64,000 nucleotides of DNA from Verrucomicrobiaceae bacterium (GTDB lineage Bacteria > Verrucomicrobiota > Verrucomicrobiia > Verrucomicrobiales > Verrucomicrobiaceae): contig JAIXOU010000091.1 in NCBI GenBank assembly GCA_027486585.1, positions 16,025 to 80,024 of the forward strand. The letters run 5' to 3'. Position numbers and translations under genes: made by a program. The notes under the pieces were generated by a model. It ran no database searches and had not been told where the DNA came from. It was given only the letters and a program-made list of their open reading frames with translations. Below, piece by piece: positions 52,208-61,731 of this stretch; the first letter of the stretch is position 1, and the number at the start of each line of letters is the position of its first letter.

Positions 52208-53509
52208 TCAGTTAACGACATTAGCGGACTCAAGCAGACGAGGATCGCGACAAGGATACAGACTGTAACGAGCCAAGCTACGCAGGAAAATGAAGCCTAG
52301 GAGACCGACGAAAGTGCAAAGTGCAACGATATCACCCACCCAAGCACCGGGCACAACGACTCCTTGGCCCAGAGACGGTCCACGCTCAGGTATCACATTC
52401 CAATAAATGTCCACAACGTGCATGAAAAGGATCCAGAGACAGATGCCGCTGATGACCGCAGGCTTCTTCTTGCGTGGTTGGGAGAGGAGCAGAACAAAGG
52501 GTGCGATGAAATGTCCGACTACAATGAAGATGGAAACATCACGCCAGCCTTCTGTATTACGAGTCAGATAAAAACGAGTTTCTTCGGTGATATTGGCATA
52601 CCAGATCAGGAAATACTGACTGAAGGCGATGTAAGCCCAGAAGATGGTGAAGGCCAAAACGAACTTGCCCATGATATGGTAATGCTCTTCTGAAACCACT
52701 TTTTGAAGGTAGCCCATGCCACGCAGCCAAGTTACCAGAAGAATCGTCAAAGCCATCGATGACCAAGCGCAGCCCGCAAAGATGTAGACACCCCACATCG
52801 TGGAGAACCATGAGTAATCCAGGGACATGAGCCAATCAACAGCGGCGAAAGTAACCGTGAGAGCAAAGAACAGCATCCATGTACAGCAGAAGGCGCGAGC
52901 CTTAATGGTATGCTTAATATCACCATCGAGATCCTGCTTCACCGACTTCCCACGAAGAACAGCAGCGATGAAAGCGAGGATGCCGAAATACACGAAGTAG
53001 CGGACATACCAAGCAGTGATATTGAGATAACCAAACTTCTGAACAAGAATGTGCAGATGAGGATTGGTCTCTGAAGCATGATGCAGAGCTTCCTTAACCG
53101 TCGTGACGTGCTCACTCATGTGATGAGCTGCTTCGCGATGATGACCCATCCACTCATACAAAGGCTTTTGGACAGCAGGGATCAACAACGGGATGCCGAG
53201 AATAGCTAGAGGCAGCGCCATGTTCGCGAGCTGCTCCCAAAGACGCCGCAAGGAGATACCCCAGCCAGAATTCGAGGCGTTATGAAGCAAGATCCAGAAG
53301 CAGCCGCCGCAAACAAGCGTGAAGGAGAAGAAGAAAGCAAAAAGCCACGAATAGGCAAAGCTATCAGTGTCTTTAGTGAAAAGGAAGATCGAGGCCAAAA
53401 GCCCGAGAGCGCCGAGGCCCCCGAGACCGTTGATCAGTTTGCTGCCTTTGGCTGGCTCAAACTTCTCGCCGCCTTGAGGCAGATCGTTGAATGTGACGTG
53501 GTGACTCAT
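52208..53509 (-). CDS. actF: Alternative complex III quinone-binding subunit ActF
   Basis: A 433-residue membrane protein with about ten helices and the NrfD/PsrC-like pattern of ActF (SFAYSWLFAFFFSFTLVCGG, LFALTVTFAAVDWLMSLDY, MGKFVLAFTIFWAYIAFSQY). ACIII oxidises quinol and reduces cytochrome c in bacteria that lack a bc1 complex. It lies directly after actE. The other membrane subunit ActC and the catalytic ActA/ActB are not in this window. Confidence 0.9.
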   Translation of the reverse strand: MSHHVTFNDLPQGGEKFEPAKGSKLINGLGGLGALGLLASIFLFTKDTDSFAYSWLFAFFFSFTLVCGGCFWILLHNASNSGWGISLRRLWEQLANMALPLAILGIPLLIPAVQKPLYEWMGHHREAAHHMSEHVTTVKEALHHASETNPHLHILVQKFGYLNITAWYVRYFVYFGILAFIAAVLRGKSVKQDLDGDIKHTIKARAFCCTWMLFFALTVTFAAVDWLMSLDYSWFSTMWGVYIFAGCAWSSMALTILLVTWLRGMGYLQKVVSEEHYHIMGKFVLAFTIFWAYIAFSQYFLIWYANITEETRFYLTRNTEGWRDVSIFIVVGHFIAPFVLLLSQPRKKKPAVISGICLWILFMHVVDIYWNVIPERGPSLGQGVVVPGAWVGDIVALCTFVGLLGFIFLRSLARYSLYPCRDPRLLESANVVN

Positions 53510-53527
53510 GCCTAAAATGCGAGCGTG

Positions 53528-54196
53528 TTACTGAACAGAAACGTTTCCTTCTTTAACCGCGACCTGAAGGGCGCGGATGTAGGCCACGATGGCCCAGCGG
53601 TCACGAACGGTGAGGTTACCACCATAAGAACCCATGAGGCCCTTACCGTTCGAGATGACATCAAAAATCGCTCCATCGGCTCGATAAGCGCCTGCATTGG
53701 CAGGATCCATCGAGCCCGTCTGTTGGAAATTGAAAGCTGTCAAAATTCCATATTTAGAGGTGACTCCTTTACCGTTACCTGAAGCACCGTGACAAACGCC
53801 ACAGTAGATTCCGTATTGGCGTTCACCACGCTGGAGCAGCTCTTTATCTGCGACAATTTGCTCCGGCAATCCGTCACCGTAAAAGTCACCGACCTTACCC
53901 GTGCTATAGTAGTCCAGGCCATTACTGAAACCATAAGCTGGAGGCGTGGCGTCAGGCGCAGATGCAGGCTTGGCTGGCACTTCGAATCCCATCGGCACGG
54001 TGTGTTTGACGAGCTGACGACCACCCAAACCATCGGCAAAAAAGTCGCTATGAGCCTGATACTTGATCTTGGCCTGATGATCCATGTCTTGGAAAATCTC
54101 AATAGGAGGCAATTCGGACTTGCTGCCGCGTGTGCCGAAAGCGGCCACTACAATGGCCGCAACGAAGACGTAACTGAGGAAGAAGTATTTCAACAT
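53528..54196 (-). CDS. actE: Alternative complex III cytochrome c subunit ActE
   Basis: The 222-residue protein has an N-terminal hydrophobic segment (YFFLSYVFVAAIVVAAF). The ActE-type ELPPIEIFQDMDHQAKIKYQ is followed by a monoheme cytochrome c domain with CGVCH (132-136), GNGKG, and a Met-rich loop (GLMGSYGGNL). It is the first gene of the respiratory block and precedes actF. It would pass electrons from ACIII to soluble or tethered carriers. The lack of actA-D upstream is unusual. Confidence 0.9.
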   Translation of the reverse strand: MLKYFFLSYVFVAAIVVAAFGTRGSKSELPPIEIFQDMDHQAKIKYQAHSDFFADGLGGRQLVKHTVPMGFEVPAKPASAPDATPPAYGFSNGLDYYSTGKVGDFYGDGLPEQIVADKELLQRGERQYGIYCGVCHGASGNGKGVTSKYGILTAFNFQQTGSMDPANAGAYRADGAIFDVISNGKGLMGSYGGNLTVRDRWAIVAYIRALQVAVKEGNVSVQ

Positions 54197-54223
54197 GGCG
54201 TGTCGGCAGAAGGCCGTTCAGGA

Positions 54224-54245
54224 GCTTGTGAAAAATTTCACAAGC
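54224..54245. promoter_or_regulatory. Palindromic operator candidate upstream of actE
   Basis: Perfect 10-base arms GCTTGTGAAA and TTTCACAAGC flank a 2-base centre. The site ends 28 bases before the actE start. It lies just downstream of the promoter-like -10 at 54249-54254, as expected for a repressor site overlapping the transcription start. No T-tract follows, so it is not a terminator. The GTGAA/TTCAC half-sites resemble those used by many dimeric regulators, but the factor cannot be named. Confidence 0.6.
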
Positions 54246-54248
54246 ACA

Positions 54249-54279
54249 ATTAGAGTAGAAACTTGGAGCCAGAATGCAA
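54249..54279 (-). promoter_or_regulatory. Promoter-like elements for the respiratory block
   Basis: On the minus strand TCTAAT (54249-54254) matches 5 of 6 bases of the sigma-70 -10 hexamer. TTGCAT (54274-54279) is a weak -35, with a long 19-base spacer. The placement upstream of actE and next to the palindrome supports a promoter, but the -35 is poor and activation by a regulator may be needed. Confidence 0.35.
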
Positions 54280-54572
54280 GAACGATTTCTGTTTTTGTCC
54301 GCATTAAAAGTGGCCCTGCCATTTGCACGTCGGATCAGGCACCTGAAAGCCGCTCAAAATGTTCATTATCAATCAAAAAAACACACAAATAAACTACTGC
54401 TAACTGATTCAAGCACAGTTGAGCTACGGTTTCCATTCCTGCGAACCAATTGCAATAACGCCCAGACCTCACTTTCTAGCGAACCCACCTTCCTCCGTGG
54501 CGCAGGTGCCCCCAAACTTGCCTCGAAATATATTTTTTCTTCGTCGCCGCTACAATGAACCGATCACCGCGC
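54280..54572. other. Intergenic region between the sigma-propeller gene and actE
   Basis: About 290 bases, on top of the promoter and operator just described, that hold no convincing gene on either strand. Base composition is more AT-rich than the coding neighbours. I see no remnant of actA-D, no tRNA, and no clear terminator hairpin after the sigma-propeller stop at 54573. Confidence 0.5.
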
Positions 54573-57500
54573 CTATTTGTTATGTTCTTTGAGAGATTCT
54601 TCGGACTGATTCCTTGTGGCTTCGATTGCGGTGGACTGGAGCAGTATGGGACGAGCTTGTCTCTCTGGCGCAAACCACCAGCCCTGGGCGGTGGCTGGCT
54701 TTTCAAGACTCTGCAGTAGATTTGTGAGAGGTAGCTCTACGCCAAAACTGCCTTCGAGGAACGGGTGAAAGAAGCTGAGCTGGTTCTGGCGGCTCAGGTG
54801 AAGATCGTTGAAAATCATCGTTCCATCTGGGAGTTTGGCCGAGAACTGAAGGCGCCCACCAGGCTGCAGCAAAACATAGGCTGGTGAAATGACCTCGCTA
54901 GGATCCAGGGCTAGAATCTCGACTGGGATGCTACCTGCCGCAGTGAGTTGCTGGAAGACGGCATGCTTAGCCATTAATGCTGGGGAAATGCTAAATCCTG
55001 CTTTCAACTGTGAGAGCCACTTGGATTGCTCATCCTTCCAGAGTCCTACTTGGCCCATGACCCCTCCGGTCCCGCCATGAGTGAGGTCGAGCTGGAGGCT
55101 AAGTAGCAGGGCTGGCTTTTCCGCCCGTGAGATCACCGCCGTGAATGCCTGTGCCGTTCCAAACCGAGCACTGCCACCGGTATCAAAAACACCGACGATA
55201 GGTAGGGCATCACCGTCATAGCGTAACAGGCCTGTAAAAAGCCCCATCTCTGCCACCTGCATCTCCAGCGCACCGGTGGTGCTCAGGCTGGGCGGTATGT
55301 CTTCCAGCGAGTGCACGAGCCCATAATAATGACCGAGCAGGCCTTCATGAAAAGGATTCCGCAGGAAAGTCGCTGTGATGACAGCATTCTTGGCCAACTC
55401 CTCTGTGAAGATGAAGCTCAGCAGCGGATTCTCTGCTGTTGGACCTTGGATTCCAGGGCCAGCCCAATGGGCGAAAACGTAGCCATTATCATCCTGGGCG
55501 GTGAGCGTGTATCGACGCCCCACCTCATACACTGCGCCATCGAGATGACCGCGCACAATGCCAGCCCCTGTACCTGGCACCATGATGATCTTCAGCCGAT
55601 GCTTGGCCAACGGTACCAAAGCTGCATTCTGTGTAGTCACACTCTTGCTCGTGGTAGCCGCTGCCGCTGCCGCTGCTAATGACATTTCATCAGGCTCCAG
55701 GGGAATCGTGAACTGCATGATGGCTCCGTATTGCGGTGACTTGTTGTCTGCATTGCGACCACGGAGCCTAAAGTAATGTTTAGTGCCACGTTTTAAGCCT
55801 GAAAGCAAGGTTTGTACAGGCTTCACCATTTCACTGGCACTCACCGTGCCCGCTGGCAGCGTCCGTGCATCCTTTAACTCTGGATCGAAGCTCCACTCAA
55901 ACGCGGCCTCTGTGCTGCGGCCATTGGGACGAAGGATACCGTGCAGTTCCACACGCCCATCGGAGAGTATTACCGCCTCCTGCGTGATCGGTGTGGGACC
56001 AAAACGCAGACGATAGATTGTGCCTCCATTGCTAGGTCCTCCATAGCGGGTCACCGAGTAAATATTGCCATCACTTGCGCGCATGGGACGCCCAAATATT
56101 GGTATGCTGCCTGAGCGAGGTTGCGAACCATGGCCAGTAAACTCTAGTACACGCTGAAAGCTACGGGTCTTCAGATCAAAGCTATAGAGTGCATCGTTTT
56201 GACCACTCATCGCCGTGCAGCCCCAGAGCCGCCCATGCCCATCCTCCACGGGAGTATCCATGTATCTAAATGCGTTTGTGCTATACCGCTCAGCCACACC
56301 GCCATTCAGAGGGTCAATCCGGTTCAGCGTGCAGATAGCTTTTAGTCCCCCCTGCTCCAGCACACCGGTAAACCAGACGGAGCCAGAGCTGTCCCGATAC
56401 ATCTGTGCGGTGGGGTGCCAGCCAGACCAGCCTTGGTTAGCATTTGGAAACATCTTCACGGTTTGAAAGGCATCGTCTGTCGTAGAAATACGGAAAAGAG
56501 ATGCCTTCTGATGCATGCGATCGGCCAGCGCACAACCCCAGACATAGCCACGGCCATCCGCCGCTAGCTTGCCGATTTGATTACTACCAAAAGGCTCACG
56601 CTTATCACCACCGAAGGAGGAGATGTGCTTCACCGCATCTCTGCGTGGATCAATTTTGAAGACCGTGCTGGATGTGCTACCCCAAAGCTGCCCGCGTTCA
56701 TCAAGTGACAGCTCGGTCATCGGGCCACTGCCAGGCAGGATCTTCGTATCCTTGCCAAATTCAGCGACGCTCACAAAGGCACCCGTTTGCTCGTTCAGTC
56801 GAAAGATTGTGCCTGCGTCTGCCTTCCCACCAAAGCGTGTAGTGCCCCATAGCCAACCTCGTCCGTCGCTGACGAGACCCGCATCTGGGCTGCGTCCAGG
56901 AAAGGCACCTCCTTTGCCGGTGAAATCCACCACGCTGACGAGCCTTTGACTCGCGGGATCCAATCGATAGATCGTACCACAATGATGAGCGCCATGATAA
57001 AATGTCGTGCCCCAAAAAGTGCCGTCGCTGGTTTCGACAAGAGAACCGTGTGGCTCCACGCCTTCGGTGGTGGCAGCCAGATCTGCCAAGTCTTTCAGCA
57101 CGGTGTATTTTCCTGTCGAAATCTCCACGCGGTAGATCACTCCAGACCCAGCAATGCCGCAAAAATTAGTCACTCCCACAAAGTGATCTGGTCCAGCACG
57201 TAGCAAATGAGCCCGCGGGATTCCGCCAGGTGCTGCGCCATCATAGCCTGTGAAGCGCTCGACCACGCTGAACTTTCCGGTGCTTTGCTTGATCTTATAG
57301 ATCGTTCCATTTCCATAGGTGCCGCCAATCGCCCCATAGGTGGCTGTGCCCCACATGAAGCCTTGGCCATCATCCACAAGCATTGATTCAGGATTCATCC
57401 CATCACGCATCTGGAGCTTTGTGATCGAGGCGAAGGCCGCGCTCTCGGGATGGATTTTAAAAACCGTCCCCTGATCCTCCGCACCTCCATTACGAGTGCA

Positions 57501-59084
57501 GCCCCAGAGAAATCCATCTGAGCTCAGTGACAGTCCGCATACAGGCATACGTCCTGGGTAGGCCCCCGTTAGACCCGTAAAGACTAGCACCTCCACCAGC
57601 TCTCCTGTGATCGAGTTTACTTTGTACACAGCGCCATTGCCATTGTGTTTCTCACTCGTGGCCCACAGCCAGCCACGCCCGTCAGAAACCATTTCGCCCA
57701 AGATCGGCAGGGTTCGGTGATTGACCACTTTACGCTGTCGCATGACTGGGTCGTAAAGGTGAGTTCCAGTGCGCGTATTGAAGCAGACCTGACCGTTCGT
57801 GAGAATCAGGGGACGGCCGATAGGTGCCTCTCCTCTCTCGAACTCGATCTCTGTTTTCAACCTGCCAGAGCGCGGATCAAAACAAAAAATCGTCGCCGGA
57901 CTTCCTGAGGCACCAGTCATTCCCCAAAGCCGACCGTCGGCGGCGCGTGCAAGACCCGCGCTAGGATATCCGCCTCGTGGCAGACCTTCGCTTCCGTTAA
58001 AAGACACCATCTCCTCCCACAGCGAACCGTCCTGCCGCATTCGATAGAGAGTTCCCATCCCATAGCGTCCGCCACTACTCGTCGTGCCCCAGAGCCAGCC
58101 TTCATCATCCACCACCATGTGCCCTGTAGGCATCTTCGGCGGCAGGGGAAAGCTATGCACCAACTCATGTATCGGCATCGGTTTGGCCACGGGTAAGCCC
58201 GATGAAACGTTCGTGAATACAGGCTTGGCAGATGACGTCATTAAACTCAAAGGCAGCGCCACCGCAGGCATACTTTTAGCCGCCAATACAGGCACCGCGA
58301 TCTGGGCTAACTTACTCTGAGGTTGATTCGTCTGCACTGTAAGCCTGTCACTGACGATCACCAGACCACTCACAACCATGGCCATGGCCAGACCTTTGAT
58401 TAGCCATGGAACTGAGACCACACCTCCCGAGGCTCCTGTGACCGCGCCGGTGCCGCTCATGCTGAGTTTCCCCAAAGTCACGATCAACGCCGCCGGAGCA
58501 GCCATGGCGCTGTTGGCAGCCAAAAGCGCCGCCAAGCCAGTGCCACAGAGCACACCACGAGATTTGAGCTGACTACGCAGAGTCGAAAGCCCCTCATCCA
58601 CCATCCGAGAAACGCTGGACTGGCTCACGCCGAGCTGTCCCGCGATGTCCCGCTGTGAGCGCCCCTGCATGTAGTGCATGATGAGCGGCGATCTGAGATC
58701 ATCCGGCATCTCGTTGATAGCCTCATCGAGCACCCTTTCTAATTCGGCCCAAGTCGTCTCCTGCTCTGTCGATCCGTTCACTGCAGCATCAGTGGCCGCC
58801 TGCTCTTCGATGCGGCGTCTTGTCGCATCATCACGCACCGCATTGCAGGCTCGTCGCCAGGCCACGCGGTGCAACCAAGCCGCGACGGACTGCGTGATGT
58901 GTTGGGATTGTCGTGCGAGCTGAAAAAACGTCTCCTGCACCACATCTTCCGCCCGGGACTGATCACCCGTGATCCGATGTGCCGTGGCAAAGACCATGCC
59001 CGCGTGAGCATGCACCAGATCACGGAAAGCAGAGGCATCCCCCTGAAGGTGATAACGGGACAGCAGTTGGAGGTCGGTGAGCAT
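54573..59084 (-). CDS. ECF sigma factor fused through membrane helices to an extracellular propeller
   Basis: From ATG 59084 the product is about 1503 residues. Residues 1-175 are an ECF sigma factor: region 2 (DLVHAHAGMVFATAHRITGD, AEDVVQETFFQLAR) and region 4 (LIMHYMQGRSQRDIAGQLGV). Hydrophobic segments follow near 185-210 and 230-250 (LIKGLAMAMVVSGLVIVSD). A long array of propeller-like repeats comes next (WGTTRFGGKADAGTIFRL, WGCTRNGGAEDQGTVFKI), of the type called GloVer repeats. Near the C-terminus are a fibronectin-like unit, an InlB-B-like repeat and a final beta domain. It looks like a membrane-tethered sigma factor with its own extracellular sensor. The frame extends to 59381 without protein-like sequence. 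Confidence 0.88.
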   Translation of the reverse strand: MLTDLQLLSRYHLQGDASAFRDLVHAHAGMVFATAHRITGDQSRAEDVVQETFFQLARQSQHITQSVAAWLHRVAWRRACNAVRDDATRRRIEEQAATDAAVNGSTEQETTWAELERVLDEAINEMPDDLRSPLIMHYMQGRSQRDIAGQLGVSQSSVSRMVDEGLSTLRSQLKSRGVLCGTGLAALLAANSAMAAPAALIVTLGKLSMSGTGAVTGASGGVVSVPWLIKGLAMAMVVSGLVIVSDRLTVQTNQPQSKLAQIAVPVLAAKSMPAVALPLSLMTSSAKPVFTNVSSGLPVAKPMPIHELVHSFPLPPKMPTGHMVVDDEGWLWGTTSSGGRYGMGTLYRMRQDGSLWEEMVSFNGSEGLPRGGYPSAGLARAADGRLWGMTGASGSPATIFCFDPRSGRLKTEIEFERGEAPIGRPLILTNGQVCFNTRTGTHLYDPVMRQRKVVNHRTLPILGEMVSDGRGWLWATSEKHNGNGAVYKVNSITGELVEVLVFTGLTGAYPGRMPVCGLSLSSDGFLWGCTRNGGAEDQGTVFKIHPESAAFASITKLQMRDGMNPESMLVDDGQGFMWGTATYGAIGGTYGNGTIYKIKQSTGKFSVVERFTGYDGAAPGGIPRAHLLRAGPDHFVGVTNFCGIAGSGVIYRVEISTGKYTVLKDLADLAATTEGVEPHGSLVETSDGTFWGTTFYHGAHHCGTIYRLDPASQRLVSVVDFTGKGGAFPGRSPDAGLVSDGRGWLWGTTRFGGKADAGTIFRLNEQTGAFVSVAEFGKDTKILPGSGPMTELSLDERGQLWGSTSSTVFKIDPRRDAVKHISSFGGDKREPFGSNQIGKLAADGRGYVWGCALADRMHQKASLFRISTTDDAFQTVKMFPNANQGWSGWHPTAQMYRDSSGSVWFTGVLEQGGLKAICTLNRIDPLNGGVAERYSTNAFRYMDTPVEDGHGRLWGCTAMSGQNDALYSFDLKTRSFQRVLEFTGHGSQPRSGSIPIFGRPMRASDGNIYSVTRYGGPSNGGTIYRLRFGPTPITQEAVILSDGRVELHGILRPNGRSTEAAFEWSFDPELKDARTLPAGTVSASEMVKPVQTLLSGLKRGTKHYFRLRGRNADNKSPQYGAIMQFTIPLEPDEMSLAAAAAAATTSKSVTTQNAALVPLAKHRLKIIMVPGTGAGIVRGHLDGAVYEVGRRYTLTAQDDNGYVFAHWAGPGIQGPTAENPLLSFIFTEELAKNAVITATFLRNPFHEGLLGHYYGLVHSLEDIPPSLSTTGALEMQVAEMGLFTGLLRYDGDALPIVGVFDTGGSARFGTAQAFTAVISRAEKPALLLSLQLDLTHGGTGGVMGQVGLWKDEQSKWLSQLKAGFSISPALMAKHAVFQQLTAAGSIPVEILALDPSEVISPAYVLLQPGGRLQFSAKLPDGTMIFNDLHLSRQNQLSFFHPFLEGSFGVELPLTNLLQSLEKPATAQGWWFAPERQARPILLQSTAIEATRNQSEESLKEHNK

Positions 59085-59211
59085 CGTGAAAATTTGTGGT
59101 CTCTGATAAAGACACGGCAACGATCCAACTGATGCACACTTTTTAAAAGCCACTGTGCAAAGCCCCGCAGCCCCTTCCCTAGCTCCACTCTCCCTGAAGG
59201 CTAAGTATTGG

Positions 59212-61593
59212 CTATTTCTTGCCCTTCGTGGCTGCTGCCGTGAACCAATCTCCACCTCCGCCACCACCAAAGGGGTTGCCCATGCCTCCTCCACTCGGGC
59301 GACTGCGATCTCCACCAAAGCTGCGATTGCCTCCGCCCTGGCCACCGCCACCTGCGGGTGCGCCTGCTGGACGTGGCCCACCAGAGCCGACCTTTTTCTC
59401 GAAGTCTGGTTTCGCCTTCATGCTCAGGGCGATTCGCTTCCGCTGAATGTCCACTTCAGTGACCGTGACCATGACTTTCTGCGCCACCTTCACCACCTCA
59501 GCCGCATCTTTGACAAAAGTGTCGCTAAGCTGACTGACGTGCACGAGCCCGTCCTGATGCACGCCGATGTCCACAAACGCACCAAAAGCCGTCACGTTGG
59601 TAACGATCCCGGGCAGCTTCATGCCAACGGTGAGATCCTTCATGTCATTGACACCTTCAGCGAAATTGAAGACTTCGAACTGCTTACGAGGATCACGACC
59701 GGGCTTGGCTAGCTCGTTCATGATGTCCTGCAGCGTCGGCAGACCGACATCCGCACTGACATACTTTTTCAAATCCAGTTTCTGGCGCAGTTCCGTCCGC
59801 TGCATGAGATCAGGCACGGTGCAGCCAAGATCAGAAGCCATTTTCTCCACCAGCGGATAGCGCTCAGGATGCACCGAACTGGAGTCCAGCGGATGATCAG
59901 CCCCACGAATGCGCAGGAAACCAGCAGCCTGCTCAAAAGCCTTTTCACCCAGGCGCGGCACTTTCAGAAGATCTTTGCGGGCTTTAAAGGGGCCGTTCTC
60001 ATTGCGATAAGCAACGATGTTTGCCGCATGGGTGCTATTTAAACCTGACACATAGCTGAGCAGCTGCTTGCTGGCCGTATTGACCTCCACACCGACACCA
60101 TTCACGGCGCTAATGACGACGTGATCCAGGCTTGTCTTGAGCTGATTTTGGTCCACGTCATGCTGGTATTGACCCACTCCGATGCTTTTGGGATCCAGCT
60201 TCACCAGCTCAGCCAAAGGATCCATGAGACGACGCCCGATAGAGACGGCTCCACGCACCGTGATGTCATGATTCGGAAACTCCTCACGGGCCACTTCGCT
60301 GGCACTGTAAATGGAGGCCCCACTCTCATTGACCATGAGTACTGGGATGCCTTTCGGGATGCCTATTTTATTGATAAAGGCTTCCGTTTCTCGACTAGCG
60401 GTGCCGTTGCCAATGGCGATGGCCTCGATCTTGTAACGCTCGATCAAATTCATGACCAACGTCTTCGCCTGCATTAGGCTATTGCCTTCTCCCAATAGAT
60501 AAATCACGTCATTGAAGAGAAGCTGGCCCTGAGCATCCAAAACCACCACCTTGCAGCCTGTGCGGAAGCCTGGATCAATACCCAGAACTCGCTTCTGCCC
60601 CAGTGGTGCCGCGAGCAGTAACTCGCGCAGGTTATCTGCAAAGACGCGCACCGCTTCGGTATCCGCCTTTTTCTTCGACTCCAAGCGTGCCTCTGTCTCC
60701 ATGCTAGAGCCGAGCAACCGCTTGTAACTATCAGCACAGGCAAGCTTCATTTGATCCGAGCAGCCATTGCCGCCTTTGACAAAAAGGTTGCTCAGAATCT
60801 GAATCGCAGTGTCCTCGGGTGGAGTGACTCGCATCAAAAGAAACCCTTCCTTTTCACCACGGCGAATGGCCAGCATCCGATGGGAGGGGATGGATTTCAA
60901 AGGCTCACTCCAATCAAAGTAATCGCGGAACTTCTGTGCATCCGCTTCGGTCTCTTTGCCAAACATGATTTTCGAAACGACGACCGCCTGATCGGCCACC
61001 AGCTTTCTCAAAGCGGCACGTGCTTCTGCATTGTCACTGATCCGCTCAGCGATGATGTCTCGTGCACCCGACAGAGCATCGTTCGCATCCTTCACGCGCA
61101 GCTCTTCTGTCTCATGATCAGGATTGATAAATTTAGCAGCTTCCTCGTCCAGCTTCACGCCACTGGTGAGCAGATTTGCCTCGATAAAATCCGCCAAAGG
61201 CTCCAGACCTTTTTCTTTAGCAATCGTCGCCCTCGTGCGCCGCTTCGGACGGAAGGGCGCAAAGATATCTTCCAGCGTGGTGATCGTCTCTGCCTTCTCG
61301 ATTTTGGCCCGCAGAACATCGGTCATGAGCTTGCGCTCTTCCAGCGACTTGATGATAGCTGCGCGGCGGTCATCCAGCGCGACCAGAGCCTCCATGCGCT
61401 CTTTCACCGCCAGGATTTGCACCTCATCCATCTCGCCTGTAGCCTCTTTTCGATATCGGGCGATGAAGGGTACCGTCGCGCCACCAGCAAACAATTGAGC
61501 CGTCGCACCGACTTGGATAGCGCGCAGGCCGAGTTCCTTCGCCACACGTTCGACGTGGGCCAGATTGATGTTGAGTTCGTTGTCAGTAGACAT
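59212..61593 (-). CDS. tex: Tex-family RNA-binding transcriptional accessory protein
   Basis: A 793-residue protein. The Tex N-terminal region (GGATVPFIARYRKEATGEMD) is followed by a YqgF/RuvC-like domain (LGIDPGFRTGCKVVVLDAQG). Helix-hairpin-helix segments (GVGVEVNTAS, LKVPRLGEKAFEQAAGFLRI) and an S1 RNA-binding domain (GMKLPGIVTNVTAFGAFVDI) come next. A Gly/Arg-rich tail ends the protein. Tex binds nucleic acid and influences transcription and ribosome-related processes. The 18-residue inverted repeat GATCTG/CAGATC at 61615-61630 lies in its leader. Confidence 0.95.
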   Translation of the reverse strand: MSTDNELNINLAHVERVAKELGLRAIQVGATAQLFAGGATVPFIARYRKEATGEMDEVQILAVKERMEALVALDDRRAAIIKSLEERKLMTDVLRAKIEKAETITTLEDIFAPFRPKRRTRATIAKEKGLEPLADFIEANLLTSGVKLDEEAAKFINPDHETEELRVKDANDALSGARDIIAERISDNAEARAALRKLVADQAVVVSKIMFGKETEADAQKFRDYFDWSEPLKSIPSHRMLAIRRGEKEGFLLMRVTPPEDTAIQILSNLFVKGGNGCSDQMKLACADSYKRLLGSSMETEARLESKKKADTEAVRVFADNLRELLLAAPLGQKRVLGIDPGFRTGCKVVVLDAQGQLLFNDVIYLLGEGNSLMQAKTLVMNLIERYKIEAIAIGNGTASRETEAFINKIGIPKGIPVLMVNESGASIYSASEVAREEFPNHDITVRGAVSIGRRLMDPLAELVKLDPKSIGVGQYQHDVDQNQLKTSLDHVVISAVNGVGVEVNTASKQLLSYVSGLNSTHAANIVAYRNENGPFKARKDLLKVPRLGEKAFEQAAGFLRIRGADHPLDSSSVHPERYPLVEKMASDLGCTVPDLMQRTELRQKLDLKKYVSADVGLPTLQDIMNELAKPGRDPRKQFEVFNFAEGVNDMKDLTVGMKLPGIVTNVTAFGAFVDIGVHQDGLVHVSQLSDTFVKDAAEVVKVAQKVMVTVTEVDIQRKRIALSMKAKPDFEKKVGSGGPRPAGAPAGGGGQGGGNRSFGGDRSRPSGGGMGNPFGGGGGGDWFTAAATKGKK

Positions 61594-61614
61594 GGTTTTA
61601 AAAATGAAATTGGA

Positions 61615-61630
61615 GATCTGAAATCAGATC
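61615..61630. promoter_or_regulatory. Small inverted repeat in the tex leader
   Basis: Arms GATCTG and CAGATC surround AAAT, 22 bases upstream of the tex start codon. It is short, so chance cannot be excluded. It could be an operator half-site pair or a leader hairpin. Confidence 0.25.
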
Positions 61631-61731
61631 AGAAGCGTGAGGTAGCGAGAGCCCACCACGCAGCAACTGAGAAGCATGAGTGAACACTACTTTTAGTTTC
61701 TTGACGCAGCGTGAAATCCTTTGCGGACTGA

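Noticed and set aside
60751..61683. 310-codon plus-strand frame across tex
   Set aside because: tex is supported by several domains on the other strand, and this frame is an antisense shadow.
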